Source: Bacteroides sp. UBA1317
Lineage (GTDB): Bacteria > Bacteroidota > Bacteroidia > Bacteroidales > Bacteroidaceae
Length of the DNA: 12,480 nucleotides
Reading direction: 5' to 3'
Assembly (NCBI GenBank): GCA_002307035.1
Contig: DBTL01000063.1
Coordinates: forward strand, 1 to 12,480
A program made the translations under genes and the position numbers. A model generated the notes under the pieces. It did no database searches and was not told the origin of the DNA. It saw only the letters and a list, made by a program, of their open reading frames with translations. How positions within the stretch are numbered: position 1 is the first letter of the stretch; each line of letters opens with the position of its first letter. This document shows positions 1-8,131 of the stretch, piece by piece.

Positions 1-1845
1 TATAAAACATGGTGGTTCTTTCTGCTTGTTCTATTTGCTATTGGCCTGGCTGCTGCTTACTTTTACCAACGTAGAATAGCCTCCTATAAAGAACAAGGAC
101 GTATCCTAACCGAAAAGGTTAAAGAACGTACCTTAACGTTGGAGGAAAAGATGGAAGTACTCTCACAACAAAATGAATTACTCACGCAGCAAAAAAAACA
201 ATTAATTGAGCTCTCCAAGAAAATTCAAGAGATTACGGCCGATAAAATATCTTTTTTTACAAACATCACGCATGAGTTCCGCACTCCCATTACTTTAATT
301 ATGGGTCCTATAGAGCGTGCGCTAAAACTAAGTAATAATCCCGTAGTTATAGAGCAATTAAACATTGTTGAACGCAATTCCAAATCACTCCTGGCCTTGG
401 TCAATCAATTACTTGATTTCCGCAAAGTAGAATCTGGTAAAATTACAATCACTAAGAGAAGTAACGAGCTACTTTCTTTCATTGACAATCTGGTGTTACC
501 TTTTCAAGCTTTTGCCAAGGAACGAAGAATCGAAATTCGCAAGATCATTCATCTGCGACATTCACATTATTATTATGATGAAGAATGGATACGTAAAGTA
601 TTAGTCAATTTATTGTCGAACGCGGTAAAATTCACCCCCGACGGTGGTTCAGTAACGCTTTACCTCTATTCATATATTAACCGCGAAGGTGTAGAATCTC
701 TTTATATAGCTGTCTCTGATTCTGGAGTGGGTATCTTAGAAAAGGATTTAACTCGTATCTTCGATCGCTTCTACCAATCGCGCCAGCACGTCAAGTTCCC
801 GGTCTACGGACAAAGTGGAACTGGTATCGGACTTTATCTCTGCAAACGTATTGTTCAACAGCATGGTGGCAGTATCTATGCGTGTAATAATCACAGTCAA
901 GGTGCTTCAGTAAGAGTTATACTATCTCTGCAACCCGATTATGACATTGAGCAACAAGAATTGGCAGCACCGATCAACGATCCATCACCAGCCGAATGCT
1001 CAGATAAGTTGATTGTAAAGGAGAAAGAGGAGATAAATGTAGGCAAAAAGCAAGAAGTTCCAACGATTCTAATAGTAGAAGATAATACCGACATGCGTAT
1101 CTATGTACGCTCAATTCTCTCATCGGAGTATCACATCTTAGAAGCCGGAAATGGTGCCGAAGCATTAATCGTATTGGAAAACAACATTGTCGACTTTATC
1201 GTGAGCGATTTGATGATGCCTGTAATGGATGGCATGGAGTTCTCTAAACGAGTAAAAGAAAACCTGGCTACTTCCCATATTCCTTTATTAATACTTACAG
1301 CCAAAATCTCAGAAGAAGTGCGACTAGAGAGTTATCGGGTTGGAGTAGATGAATATCTGCAAAAACCATTCGACGAGGAATTGCTGATCGTTCGTATTCG
1401 GAATATTTTCAATAACCGCAAGCAAAACCAAACTCGTTTTGCTCTTCAACTTGATCCGGCAGTTTTGCAGATTGACGAAGAGTCGCGCGATAATAAATTT
1501 ATGGCTTCTATTCTCTCCGTGATTGAGGCAAACTATAAGAATCCGGATTTTGAAGTGAGCGACTTTGCGTCAGCCATGGGCATTAGCAAAACCTTGCTGA
1601 ACCAAAAGTTGCAAAATTTGGTAGGGCAACCAAGCGTTAAACTCATCAGCACTTATCGACTCAAAAAAGCATGGGAGTTGGTACAAGTCAATAAGGTCAC
1701 TAAGAATCTCAATATTTCGGAAATAGCTTATGAAGTAGGCTTCAACGACCCCAAATATTTTTCTCGTTGCTTCCAAAAAGAGTTTGGTATGTTGCCTAGC
1801 AGTATTCTCTCTTTTCAACCCAATGAAACTGATAGTTTTCAATAA
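1..1845 (+). CDS. Hybrid two-component system (HTCS) sensor/regulator, C-terminal part
   Basis: The frame is open from the first base, so this is the 3' part (614 residues) of a longer gene. In window numbering, a transmembrane helix lies at about residues 4-22 and is followed by a charged coiled-coil-like linker. A HisKA domain follows with the phosphoacceptor His91 in an HEFRTP motif. The HATPase domain has N-box Asn203/Asn207, Asp240 in DSGVGI, and a GTGIG lid near 273-277. A receiver domain has acidic Glu360/Asp361, phosphoacceptor Asp403 (SDLMMP) and Lys455 (KPF). An AraC-type helix-turn-helix domain fills about 514-605. This order is that of Bacteroidota HTCS proteins, which sense oligosaccharides in the periplasm and activate their PUL. 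The sensor half (normally beta-propeller repeats plus a Y_Y_Y domain) is upstream of the window. The TTG at 139 is not a start, because the TM helix is coded upstream of it. All catalytic motifs are intact. The likely targets are the promoters at 1864 and 8132. Confidence 0.96.
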   Translation, partial: YKTWWFFLLVLFAIGLAAAYFYQRRIASYKEQGRILTEKVKERTLTLEEKMEVLSQQNELLTQQKKQLIELSKKIQEITADKISFFTNITHEFRTPITLIMGPIERALKLSNNPVVIEQLNIVERNSKSLLALVNQLLDFRKVESGKITITKRSNELLSFIDNLVLPFQAFAKERRIEIRKIIHLRHSHYYYDEEWIRKVLVNLLSNAVKFTPDGGSVTLYLYSYINREGVESLYIAVSDSGVGILEKDLTRIFDRFYQSRQHVKFPVYGQSGTGIGLYLCKRIVQQHGGSIYACNNHSQGASVRVILSLQPDYDIEQQELAAPINDPSPAECSDKLIVKEKEEINVGKKQEVPTILIVEDNTDMRIYVRSILSSEYHILEAGNGAEALIVLENNIVDFIVSDLMMPVMDGMEFSKRVKENLATSHIPLLILTAKISEEVRLESYRVGVDEYLQKPFDEELLIVRIRNIFNNRKQNQTRFALQLDPAVLQIDEESRDNKFMASILSVIEANYKNPDFEVSDFASAMGISKTLLNQKLQNLVGQPSVKLISTYRLKKAWELVQVNKVTKNLNISEIAYEVGFNDPKYFSRCFQKEFGMLPSSILSFQPNETDSFQ

Positions 1846-1863
1846 TCCTCCTTTCCTTTTCTT

Positions 1864-1900
1864 TTTTCACCTTCTATTAGCGAGAATTAACTTATTTTTG
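1864..1900 (+). promoter_or_regulatory. Candidate HTCS-controlled promoter of the GH92 operon
   Basis: TATTTTTG at 1893-1900 fits the Bacteroides -7 consensus TAnnTTTG. TTTTCACC at 1864-1871 begins 29 bases upstream of it, at about the -33 to -43 position where a TTTG box would be expected but is absent. The same two elements with the same 29-base offset occur before susC (8132 and 8161). This arrangement suits an activator-dependent promoter in which the regulator contacts DNA at or next to a weak -33 region. Transcription would begin around 1905-1910, leaving a short leader. The role of TTTTCACC is inferred from the match between the two leaders, not known. Confidence 0.55.
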
Positions 1901-1907
1901 CCCTATA

Positions 1908-1915
1908 AACCTTTA
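1908..1915 (+). promoter_or_regulatory. AACCTTTA leader element before GH92
   Basis: AACCTTTA starts 19 bases before the GH92 start codon. The identical octamer sits at the identical distance before susC (8191-8198), although the rest of the two leaders differs. It lies in the region that influences ribosome loading in Bacteroidota, which lack a strong Shine-Dalgarno signal, so a translational role is possible. That function is inferred only. Confidence 0.35.
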
Positions 1916-1926
1916 TTTAGATTGTA

Positions 1927-4212
1927 ATGAATAGACCTCTTTATCTATTTTTAATCGCGACCTTATTTACTTTACCTCTGCATGTATTCTCGCAGACTCA
2001 AACAAACTATGGACAATATGTTGATCCTATGATTGGATCAGAAGGATTAGGTCGCGTTTTTATTGGTCCGTCATGCCCCTTTGGTATGGTAAAACCGAGC
2101 CCTGATTGCACCTCAAAGCCTAATAGCGGCTGGTTGCCCATGCCCACAGAAGTAACAGGTTTTAGCCAGGTACATGTCAGTGGTACAGGCGGAGGACCTA
2201 AATATGGCAACATTCAAGTGATGCCTTTCAGCGGATCGTTAACCCAATTAGATCAATCGGCACTTCGGAAAGAAGAGAAAACCGCACTAGGGTACTATCA
2301 AACAACGTTTGAAGGTAATAACATCGAAACAGAGATCACTACAGCCGAGCGTGCTGCTTTCTATCGTTTTACATATCCTCAAACAGCGCAAAAAGCAATA
2401 AAGATTGACGCCGCTTTTTTCCTGGGAGAGAGTCCGGTGCCTAATACCAGAGAAGCTCAGCAATTTATAGGTTCTGAAATAGAGATATTGTCGGATCATG
2501 AAGTAAGAGGCCATAGTCGTATTCGTGGAGGATGGAACAATGGAAAAGCTTATACAGTCTATTTTTATGCAATCTTTGACCATCCTTTTGATGCGTTTAC
2601 TTCGTGGAAAGACAGTTTGCTAATGCCTAATCAAAAAAGCCAGTATGACGCTGGTAAAAAAACCGGAGTCTTGCTCTCTTTCAAAGATATTTCTTATCAG
2701 AAACTTCAAATGAAGATCGGCATCTCATTTGTCAGTTGCCTGAAAGCGAAAGAGAATGTAAATACCGAAATTGCCCATTGGGACTTCAAAAAAACGCATA
2801 CAGAACTTTTAGAGAAATGGGAGCAGTTATTAGATCGGATTGAAATCGCCCCAAAGACGACTCTTGCTCAAAAACGAATGTTCTATACCAGCCTGTATCA
2901 CACGATGTTAATGCCGGTTGATCGCACAGGTGAAAATCCGTTGTGGTTCACTGAGGCCCCTTATTACGATGATTTCTATGCCATCTGGGATACGTACCGT
3001 ACTTCTAATCCTCTCATCACACTCATTGCCCCGCAGCGAGAAGTGGATATTGTCAATTCATTGATAGATATTTATAAGCAGGATGGCTATATGCCTGACG
3101 CTCGAAGTGGTAACTCCAACGGGCGTACACAGGGTGGGTCGAATGCTGAGGTTTTGATTGCTGATGCCTTTGTTAAAGGCTTAAAAGGAATCAACTACCA
3201 AGAAGGACTTCAAGCAATGCTAAAGGATGCGTTAGTGCCTCCTGGTGGCAACGAAGAACAGGAAGGACGCGGAGGATTAGTAGAATACAATCGATTGGGT
3301 TACGTGCCTTACGGTATTGACCGTTCGGGCAATCGAACAGTTGAATACGCTTACAATGATTATAACATAGCTACAGTGGCCAAAGGATTGGGCGAAGAGA
3401 GTGTTTATAACCGCTTCATCAAACAATCTGCCAATTGGAAAAATTTATGGCGAGATGAGTATGAAAATAACGGTGCTAAAGGATTTATCATGCCTCGGGA
3501 TGCCAATGGCAACTGGTTAGATGAAATTCCTTTCGGTTCATCGAAAGTATATAGCCCAACTTTTCGTTATCATCCGTTAATCAGTGAAGCACCATGGTAC
3601 CTTCCTTGGTGGAGTGCTTTCTTGTACGAGGGTACTTCTTGGGAATATTCGTTGAGCATTCCTCATGATGTTCCGGCTTTAATTGAAAAATCGGGTGGCA
3701 AGGAAACTTTTCAAAAACGCCTGAACATCTTCTTTGATCGTAACTATTATAATGTAAACAATGAACCTTCATTTCTCACCCCTTGCTTGTATCACTGGAT
3801 TGGGAAACCGTATGTAAGTAGCGACAGAATTCATCAGATTATATCTAGTCACTTCAATGATTCGAACATGGGACTTCCGGGAAATGATGATTCGGGTGCC
3901 ATGTCTTCGTGGTTGGCTTTTCATATGTTGGGACTTTATCCAAATGCCGGTCAGGCTTATTATCTGCTCAACACTCCCTTCTTAAAAGAGTCGGTGATTC
4001 ATCTGGACAATGGAAAATCATTCAAAATTAGTGCACAGCAATTATCGGACGAGAAACGATACATAGGCAAAGCCTTACTGAATGGGAAACAGCTAAATCG
4101 GGCATGGATTTCACATGACGAGTTAATGAAAGGTGGCGAATTGGTCTTGGAAATGGGTGCCAAGCCTACTGAATGGGGCACTCGGGAACTACCCCCTCAA
4201 CAACTAAAATGA
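1927..4212 (+). CDS. GH92-family exo-alpha-mannosidase, secreted
   Basis: The product has 761 residues, normal for GH92, a family of calcium-dependent inverting exo-acting alpha-mannosidases. Residues 1-23 form a signal peptide (hydrophobic core, cleavage near FSQ), which fixes the start and places the enzyme in the periplasm or beyond. An N-terminal beta-sandwich opens with the family motif YVDPMIG and PFGMVKPSPD. The C-terminal (alpha/alpha)6 domain shows IWDTYR (Trp354), EGTSWEYS (Glu568, probably the general acid by position) and GNDDSGAMSSW (Asp654/Asp655, matching the catalytic-base and calcium region). Odd point: after the WDTYR helix, residues 389-408 carry an RSGN...GRTQGG...NAE stretch. 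In typical GH92 alpha-1,2-mannosidases a Trp- and GNET-containing loop occupies this area, so this enzyme probably belongs to a divergent branch and its linkage preference cannot be read. It is first in a four-gene cluster and the next gene starts 7 bases on. Confidence 0.92.
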   Translation: MNRPLYLFLIATLFTLPLHVFSQTQTNYGQYVDPMIGSEGLGRVFIGPSCPFGMVKPSPDCTSKPNSGWLPMPTEVTGFSQVHVSGTGGGPKYGNIQVMPFSGSLTQLDQSALRKEEKTALGYYQTTFEGNNIETEITTAERAAFYRFTYPQTAQKAIKIDAAFFLGESPVPNTREAQQFIGSEIEILSDHEVRGHSRIRGGWNNGKAYTVYFYAIFDHPFDAFTSWKDSLLMPNQKSQYDAGKKTGVLLSFKDISYQKLQMKIGISFVSCLKAKENVNTEIAHWDFKKTHTELLEKWEQLLDRIEIAPKTTLAQKRMFYTSLYHTMLMPVDRTGENPLWFTEAPYYDDFYAIWDTYRTSNPLITLIAPQREVDIVNSLIDIYKQDGYMPDARSGNSNGRTQGGSNAEVLIADAFVKGLKGINYQEGLQAMLKDALVPPGGNEEQEGRGGLVEYNRLGYVPYGIDRSGNRTVEYAYNDYNIATVAKGLGEESVYNRFIKQSANWKNLWRDEYENNGAKGFIMPRDANGNWLDEIPFGSSKVYSPTFRYHPLISEAPWYLPWWSAFLYEGTSWEYSLSIPHDVPALIEKSGGKETFQKRLNIFFDRNYYNVNNEPSFLTPCLYHWIGKPYVSSDRIHQIISSHFNDSNMGLPGNDDSGAMSSWLAFHMLGLYPNAGQAYYLLNTPFLKESVIHLDNGKSFKISAQQLSDEKRYIGKALLNGKQLNRAWISHDELMKGGELVLEMGAKPTEWGTRELPPQQLK

Positions 4213-4219
4213 TACAAAG

Positions 4220-4792
4220 ATGAAACAAACGAGAAAAATAATAAGAATGATGTTGCTAGCTATCTGCCTTTTTCAACAACTAGCAGCTCAGACTGATAAT
4301 CAGGTAGTTGAAAAAAGTGACACATTGCATTATGTATTCAAACTGCATGGACAAACACGTAGTTACAATGTGGTTATAGAGCAGAAAAAGGGCGCTATGT
4401 ATTGGCAATGGTCAATCGTCAGGAACTTAAAGACACACACAGGTTGCATTATTACTTCAGATCAAGGTTTATCAAACGGAACCATGCTAAGTTTCTCTCA
4501 GCCAAATGATGGAGAACAACTCTTTTTGAAAGAAGATGAAACTTTTGGATGCATTTCTCAGGCAGCATTTCAATCGCTGGTAACTGAAAAATCTTTCGTT
4601 TACAATCATACCATTTATCGTCTCCAAAAAGAAGAAGGCTCATTCAATTTACGTGGAAGAAGCTATCCCCTATTAAAAGTGATAGCAGATATTGATGGAA
4701 CAGAACTTTGGATTGCCAAGAACCCTACTCTTCCACTTATATGTAAAGTCTCAAATAGCCCGCTAAGTATTGACTGGATAATTAATATATAA
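4220..4792 (+). CDS. Small exported protein of unknown function
   Basis: The product is 190 residues and I do not recognise the family. Residues 1-24 look like a signal peptide: a basic start (KQTRK), a hydrophobic run, and probable cleavage after LAAQ. No lipobox is evident, so a soluble periplasmic location is likely. The mature part alternates short hydrophobic and polar stretches as in beta-rich proteins, and no catalytic motif stands out. The C-terminal segment (about residues 150-190, with an IDGTELWIAKNPTLPL core) resembles strand-turn patterns of LolA/DUF3108-like lipid- or ligand-binding folds, but this is a weak impression. The gene begins 7 bases after the GH92 stop and ends 14 bases before the GH89 gene, so it is almost surely co-transcribed with them. 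Possible roles are an accessory or binding protein for the two hydrolases, or an undescribed enzyme acting on the same glycan. Confidence 0.8.
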   Translation: MKQTRKIIRMMLLAICLFQQLAAQTDNQVVEKSDTLHYVFKLHGQTRSYNVVIEQKKGAMYWQWSIVRNLKTHTGCIITSDQGLSNGTMLSFSQPNDGEQLFLKEDETFGCISQAAFQSLVTEKSFVYNHTIYRLQKEEGSFNLRGRSYPLLKVIADIDGTELWIAKNPTLPLICKVSNSPLSIDWIINI

Positions 4793-4806
4793 ACACCATA
4801 GAAAAA

Positions 4807-6972
4807 ATGAAAAAGTATATAATCTGTTTTTTATTGGCTTGTGTATTCTCCTTATTTTCATTTGCAAATAATCCTATAAAGGGTTTATTGGAGCGTATTG
4901 ATCAAGGAGCATCTAAGAAATTTATAGTTGAGGTAGTTAATCAGCAAAACAAAGACTTTTTTGAATTAGATCAAAAAGGTTCAAAGGTTGTGATTCGGGG
5001 TAACAATTATGTCAGTATCGCTACGGGACTAAATTGGTACCTGAAGTATTATGCAGGCATTCAATTGTCGTGGAATGGTATGTCAGCTAAACTACCGGAA
5101 ATTTTGCCTGCAGTAAAGGAAAAAAAACATTTCGAAACTCCGTTGAAGTTACGTTATGATTTCAACTATTGCACTTATTCTTATTCCATGGCCTTTTGGG
5201 ATTGGAATCGTTGGGAGCAAGAGATTGATTGGATGGCACTTCATGGAGTAAATCTCCCACTAGCTATTGTGGGGGAAGAATGCGTCTGGTTTAATATGCT
5301 TAAAAAGCTGGGTTACAGCAAAAAGGAGATTAATGAATTCATTGCCGGCCCGGCTTTTCTGGCTTGGTGGGAGATGAATAACCTCGAAGGTTGGGGTGGC
5401 CCAAATCCCGACAGTTGGTATGCTCAGCAAACGATCTTACAAAAGAAAATAGTGAAACGCATGCGCGAATATGGCATCGAGCCTGTTTTTCCGGGATATT
5501 CGGGTATGCTTCCTCACAATGCGAAAGAAAAACTGGGATTGAATGTAGCAGATGCTGAATTATGGAATGGGTATATTCGTCCGACTTTTCTTCAACCTAC
5601 CGATAGTCACTTTCAAGAAATTGCAGCACTCTATTACAAAGAACTTGAGCGTTTATTTGGCAAGGCCAACTACTATTCAATGGATCCTTTTCACGAAGCA
5701 AAAGGCATTGAAAGTGTAGATTTGGATGCAGCAGGAAAAGCTGTTATGGATGCTATGAAAAAGGTCAATCCGAGAGCTGTTTGGGTAGTGCAGGGGTGGA
5801 CAGAGAATCCTCGTGACGAGATGATCAAAAACATGAAAAACGGTGATTTATTGATACTCGATTTATTTAGTGAATGCCGACCTATGTGGGGCATGCAACC
5901 GTCACTTTGGTATCGTGAGCAAGGCTATCATCAACACGATTGGCTATTCTGCATGCTGGAGAACTTTGGTGCAAATGTGGGACTTCATGGGCGCATGGAC
6001 CAGCTATTGAATAATTTCTACCAAACAAAGGATAATCCGTTGGCTGCACATCTAAAAGGTATCGGTTTTACCATGGAAGGCATAGAAAACAATCCGGTAA
6101 TGTTTGAATTGATGTCAGAACTCCCCTGGCGTACAGAGAAAGTCACCAAAGAGAGCTGGATAAAAGAATATGCAGCGGCTCGATATGGCACAAAAAACAA
6201 AGCAATTGATGAAGCTTGGAGCATTTTAACCAATGGCATCTACAATTGTCCGCAAGGAAATAACCAACAAGGTACACACGAATCTATTTTCTGCGGACGC
6301 CCTTCGTTAAATAACTTCCAAGCCTCTAGTTGGTCAAAGATGCAAAACTATTATGATCCCACAACGACGGCTGATGCAGCACGATTGCTACTAAGTGTGG
6401 CCGATCAATATCGCGGGAATAATAACTTTGAATATGACTTGGTTGACATTGTTCGTCAGGCCATCTCTGATCAAGCAAGAATCATTTACAATAGGACCAT
6501 TGCCGATTTCAAAAGTTTCGATAAGAAAAGCTTTGAGGCGGATTCAAAAGAGTTTTTAGATCTGCTACTGGCACAGGATAAACTGCTTGGTACCCGAAAA
6601 GAGTTCCGTGTAGGCAACTGGATTCAGCAGGCACGTGCCTTAGGAAATACAGAAGAAGAAAAGAATCTGTATGAATGGAATGCACGCGTACAAATCACCA
6701 CATGGGGTAATCGCTTCTCTGCCAATGAAGGCGGATTGCGTGACTATGCTCACAAAGAGTGGAATGGAATATTAAAAGACTTTTATTATAAAAGATGGGA
6801 TGCCTATTGGCAAGTACTACGGGATGTATTAGCCGGAAAGCCAATGATCGAACTGGATTATTACGCAATGGAAGAGCCATGGACAAAGGCTACAAATACC
6901 TACACTGCTGATCCTGAAGGGGATTGCATCACAATAGCCAAAGAAGTTTTTAAGAGAGCTTTCGGCAAATAA
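4807..6972 (+). CDS. GH89 alpha-N-acetylglucosaminidase (NAGLU family), secreted
   Basis: The product is 721 residues, close to human NAGLU (743). GH89 enzymes release terminal alpha-linked GlcNAc with retention of configuration. Known substrates are heparan sulfate ends (NAGLU) and GlcNAc-alpha-1,4-Gal of mucin (clostridial AgnC-type). A signal peptide covers residues 1-20 (cleavage at SFA). Next come a small N-terminal alpha/beta domain, a TIM barrel from about 115 to 445, and an alpha-helical C-terminal domain. Strong family signatures are FWDWNRWEQEIDWMALHG, FIAGPAFLAWWEM, VVQGW, LDLFSE and ENFGANVGLHG. By alignment from memory with human NAGLU, Glu297 (MDPFHE) matches the acid/base Glu316 and Glu424 (TMEGI) matches the nucleophile Glu446. 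Their spacing is 127 residues here and 130 in the human enzyme. The LLAC at residues 9-12 is too early and the wrong pattern for a lipobox. The next gene encodes an HGSNAT-like protein, which mirrors the lysosomal pathway. Confidence 0.95.
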   Translation: MKKYIICFLLACVFSLFSFANNPIKGLLERIDQGASKKFIVEVVNQQNKDFFELDQKGSKVVIRGNNYVSIATGLNWYLKYYAGIQLSWNGMSAKLPEILPAVKEKKHFETPLKLRYDFNYCTYSYSMAFWDWNRWEQEIDWMALHGVNLPLAIVGEECVWFNMLKKLGYSKKEINEFIAGPAFLAWWEMNNLEGWGGPNPDSWYAQQTILQKKIVKRMREYGIEPVFPGYSGMLPHNAKEKLGLNVADAELWNGYIRPTFLQPTDSHFQEIAALYYKELERLFGKANYYSMDPFHEAKGIESVDLDAAGKAVMDAMKKVNPRAVWVVQGWTENPRDEMIKNMKNGDLLILDLFSECRPMWGMQPSLWYREQGYHQHDWLFCMLENFGANVGLHGRMDQLLNNFYQTKDNPLAAHLKGIGFTMEGIENNPVMFELMSELPWRTEKVTKESWIKEYAAARYGTKNKAIDEAWSILTNGIYNCPQGNNQQGTHESIFCGRPSLNNFQASSWSKMQNYYDPTTTADAARLLLSVADQYRGNNNFEYDLVDIVRQAISDQARIIYNRTIADFKSFDKKSFEADSKEFLDLLLAQDKLLGTRKEFRVGNWIQQARALGNTEEEKNLYEWNARVQITTWGNRFSANEGGLRDYAHKEWNGILKDFYYKRWDAYWQVLRDVLAGKPMIELDYYAMEEPWTKATNTYTADPEGDCITIAKEVFKRAFGK

Positions 6973-7001
6973 AAACGATAATCAACTAATAAAACACTAA
7001 G

Positions 7002-8087
7002 ATGAACTCATCGCAAAAGAAGCAAAGATTACTATCCTTGGATGTACTGCGCGGATTAACCGTTGCAGGTATGATATTGGTCAACAATGGCGGAGGAGAC
7101 TCCTCCTATGAACCTTTGCGCCATGCAGCTTGGAATGGTCTCTCGTTGGCCGATCTTGTCTTCCCTTTCTTTCTATTCATGGTGGGCATCTCCACGTACA
7201 TTTCGCTACGGAAGTATCAATTTGAATGGTCAGGTTCGTTAATCCTGAAGATTTTAAAACGTACTTGCATCATTTTATTGATAGGATGTGCCATTCATTG
7301 GTTTGAGGCATGTTGCAAAGGAGATTTTTTGCCCTTTGATCATTTACGATTCACGGGCGTCTTGCAGCGAATAGGTCTCTGCTATGGCGTTGTTTCCTTC
7401 ATAGCTATTACAATGAAACATAAATGGATATTGTGGTTATGCGGTGCATTGTTAGTAGGATATACAGCCATTCTTTACTGGGGAAATGGTTATTCCTGCG
7501 ATGCCACTAACATTTTATCTATCACAGATCGTTTAATCTTTGGAGAAGCACATCTCTATCATAAAAGTCCGATTGACCCTGAAGGATTACTAGGCATCAT
7601 TCCTTCCATTGCTCACACCCTGATAGGCTTCTGGTGTGGTAAATTGATCATAGAAAAGCAAACATTGGATCAAAAAATCATGCATTTGTTTCTCTTTGGC
7701 TTTGTATTAATGACTATTGGCCTGGCCTTCTCGTATGGTATACCTATGAATAAAAGGATCTGGTCACCTACATTGGTGTTGTTCACCTGTGGTATGGCAG
7801 CTAGCCTGTTAGCTTTCCTCATGTATGTCATAGACGTCAAAGAGCATAAAAGCTGGACACCATTCTTCGTCTGTTTTGGTGTGAATCCTCTCTTCATCTA
7901 CGTGATGAGTGAACTATTATCAATCGTTTTCGGACAGTATGGTGTTTCAAACAACTTATATAGTGAAATTCATTCTTTCATAGCAAATGCTCAAGTATCA
8001 TCGTTGGTATATGCTTTTATTTTCGTCTTTTTAAATTGGGGAATTGGTTATCCTCTCTATAAAAAACAGATATATATTAAAATATGA
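7002..8087 (+). CDS. HGSNAT/NagX-family (DUF5009) multi-pass membrane protein, putative glucosaminide N-acetyltransferase
   Basis: The product has 361 residues and many hydrophobic segments, probably 9-10 TM helices in the inner membrane. It matches the membrane domain of lysosomal heparan-alpha-glucosaminide N-acetyltransferase, which carries acetyl from cytosolic acetyl-CoA across the membrane to terminal alpha-glucosamine. Shared blocks are the SLDVLRGLTVAGMILVNNGGG region, RHAAWNGLSLADLVFPFF, FTGVLQRIGLCY and IDPEGLLGIIPSI. His41 aligns with the human active-site His269, and Asn28 (NNGGG) aligns with Asn258. The human luminal N-terminal domain is absent, as usual for bacterial members. 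Some bacterial relatives (NagX) sit in GlcNAc-use clusters and have been proposed to act in GlcNAc transport, so the acetyltransferase role is not settled. The gene follows GH89 by 29 bases and ends with two TGA codons in tandem (8085-8090). Family assignment is firm; activity is inferred. Confidence 0.9.
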   Translation: MNSSQKKQRLLSLDVLRGLTVAGMILVNNGGGDSSYEPLRHAAWNGLSLADLVFPFFLFMVGISTYISLRKYQFEWSGSLILKILKRTCIILLIGCAIHWFEACCKGDFLPFDHLRFTGVLQRIGLCYGVVSFIAITMKHKWILWLCGALLVGYTAILYWGNGYSCDATNILSITDRLIFGEAHLYHKSPIDPEGLLGIIPSIAHTLIGFWCGKLIIEKQTLDQKIMHLFLFGFVLMTIGLAFSYGIPMNKRIWSPTLVLFTCGMAASLLAFLMYVIDVKEHKSWTPFFVCFGVNPLFIYVMSELLSIVFGQYGVSNNLYSEIHSFIANAQVSSLVYAFIFVFLNWGIGYPLYKKQIYIKI

Positions 8088-8106
8088 TGAAGAAATAGGG
8101 TTCTGT

Positions 8107-8131
8107 TCAAAAATACACTTTTTATTTTTGA
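8107..8131. repeat. AT-rich inverted repeat upstream of the susC promoter
   Basis: TCAAAAAT (8107-8114) and ATTTTTGA (8124-8131) are perfect 8-base inverted copies separated by 9 bases. The right arm directly abuts TTTTCACC at 8132. The dyad also lies 20 bases after the stop of the membrane-protein gene. It could be an operator for the HTCS or another regulator, or a weak terminator of the upstream operon. The low GC content of the stem argues against an efficient intrinsic terminator. No equivalent dyad is found before GH92. Confidence 0.4.

Noticed and set aside
139..141. TTG as a start codon for the histidine kinase/regulator
   Set aside because: The same frame is open back to base 1 and encodes a transmembrane helix and linker expected just before the kinase domain, so the gene begins outside the window.
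1897..1924. TTTG (1897) with TAGATTG (1918) as -33/-7 promoter elements for GH92
   Set aside because: The spacing is only 17 bases, the -7 box is one base short, and transcription would start inside the coding region after the signal-peptide start codon. The 1893-1900 box fits better.
4831..4842. Lipobox-like LLAC in the GH89 signal peptide
   Set aside because: The cysteine is at residue 12, too early, and the residue before Ala is unsuitable. A normal signal-peptidase I site after SFA fits better.
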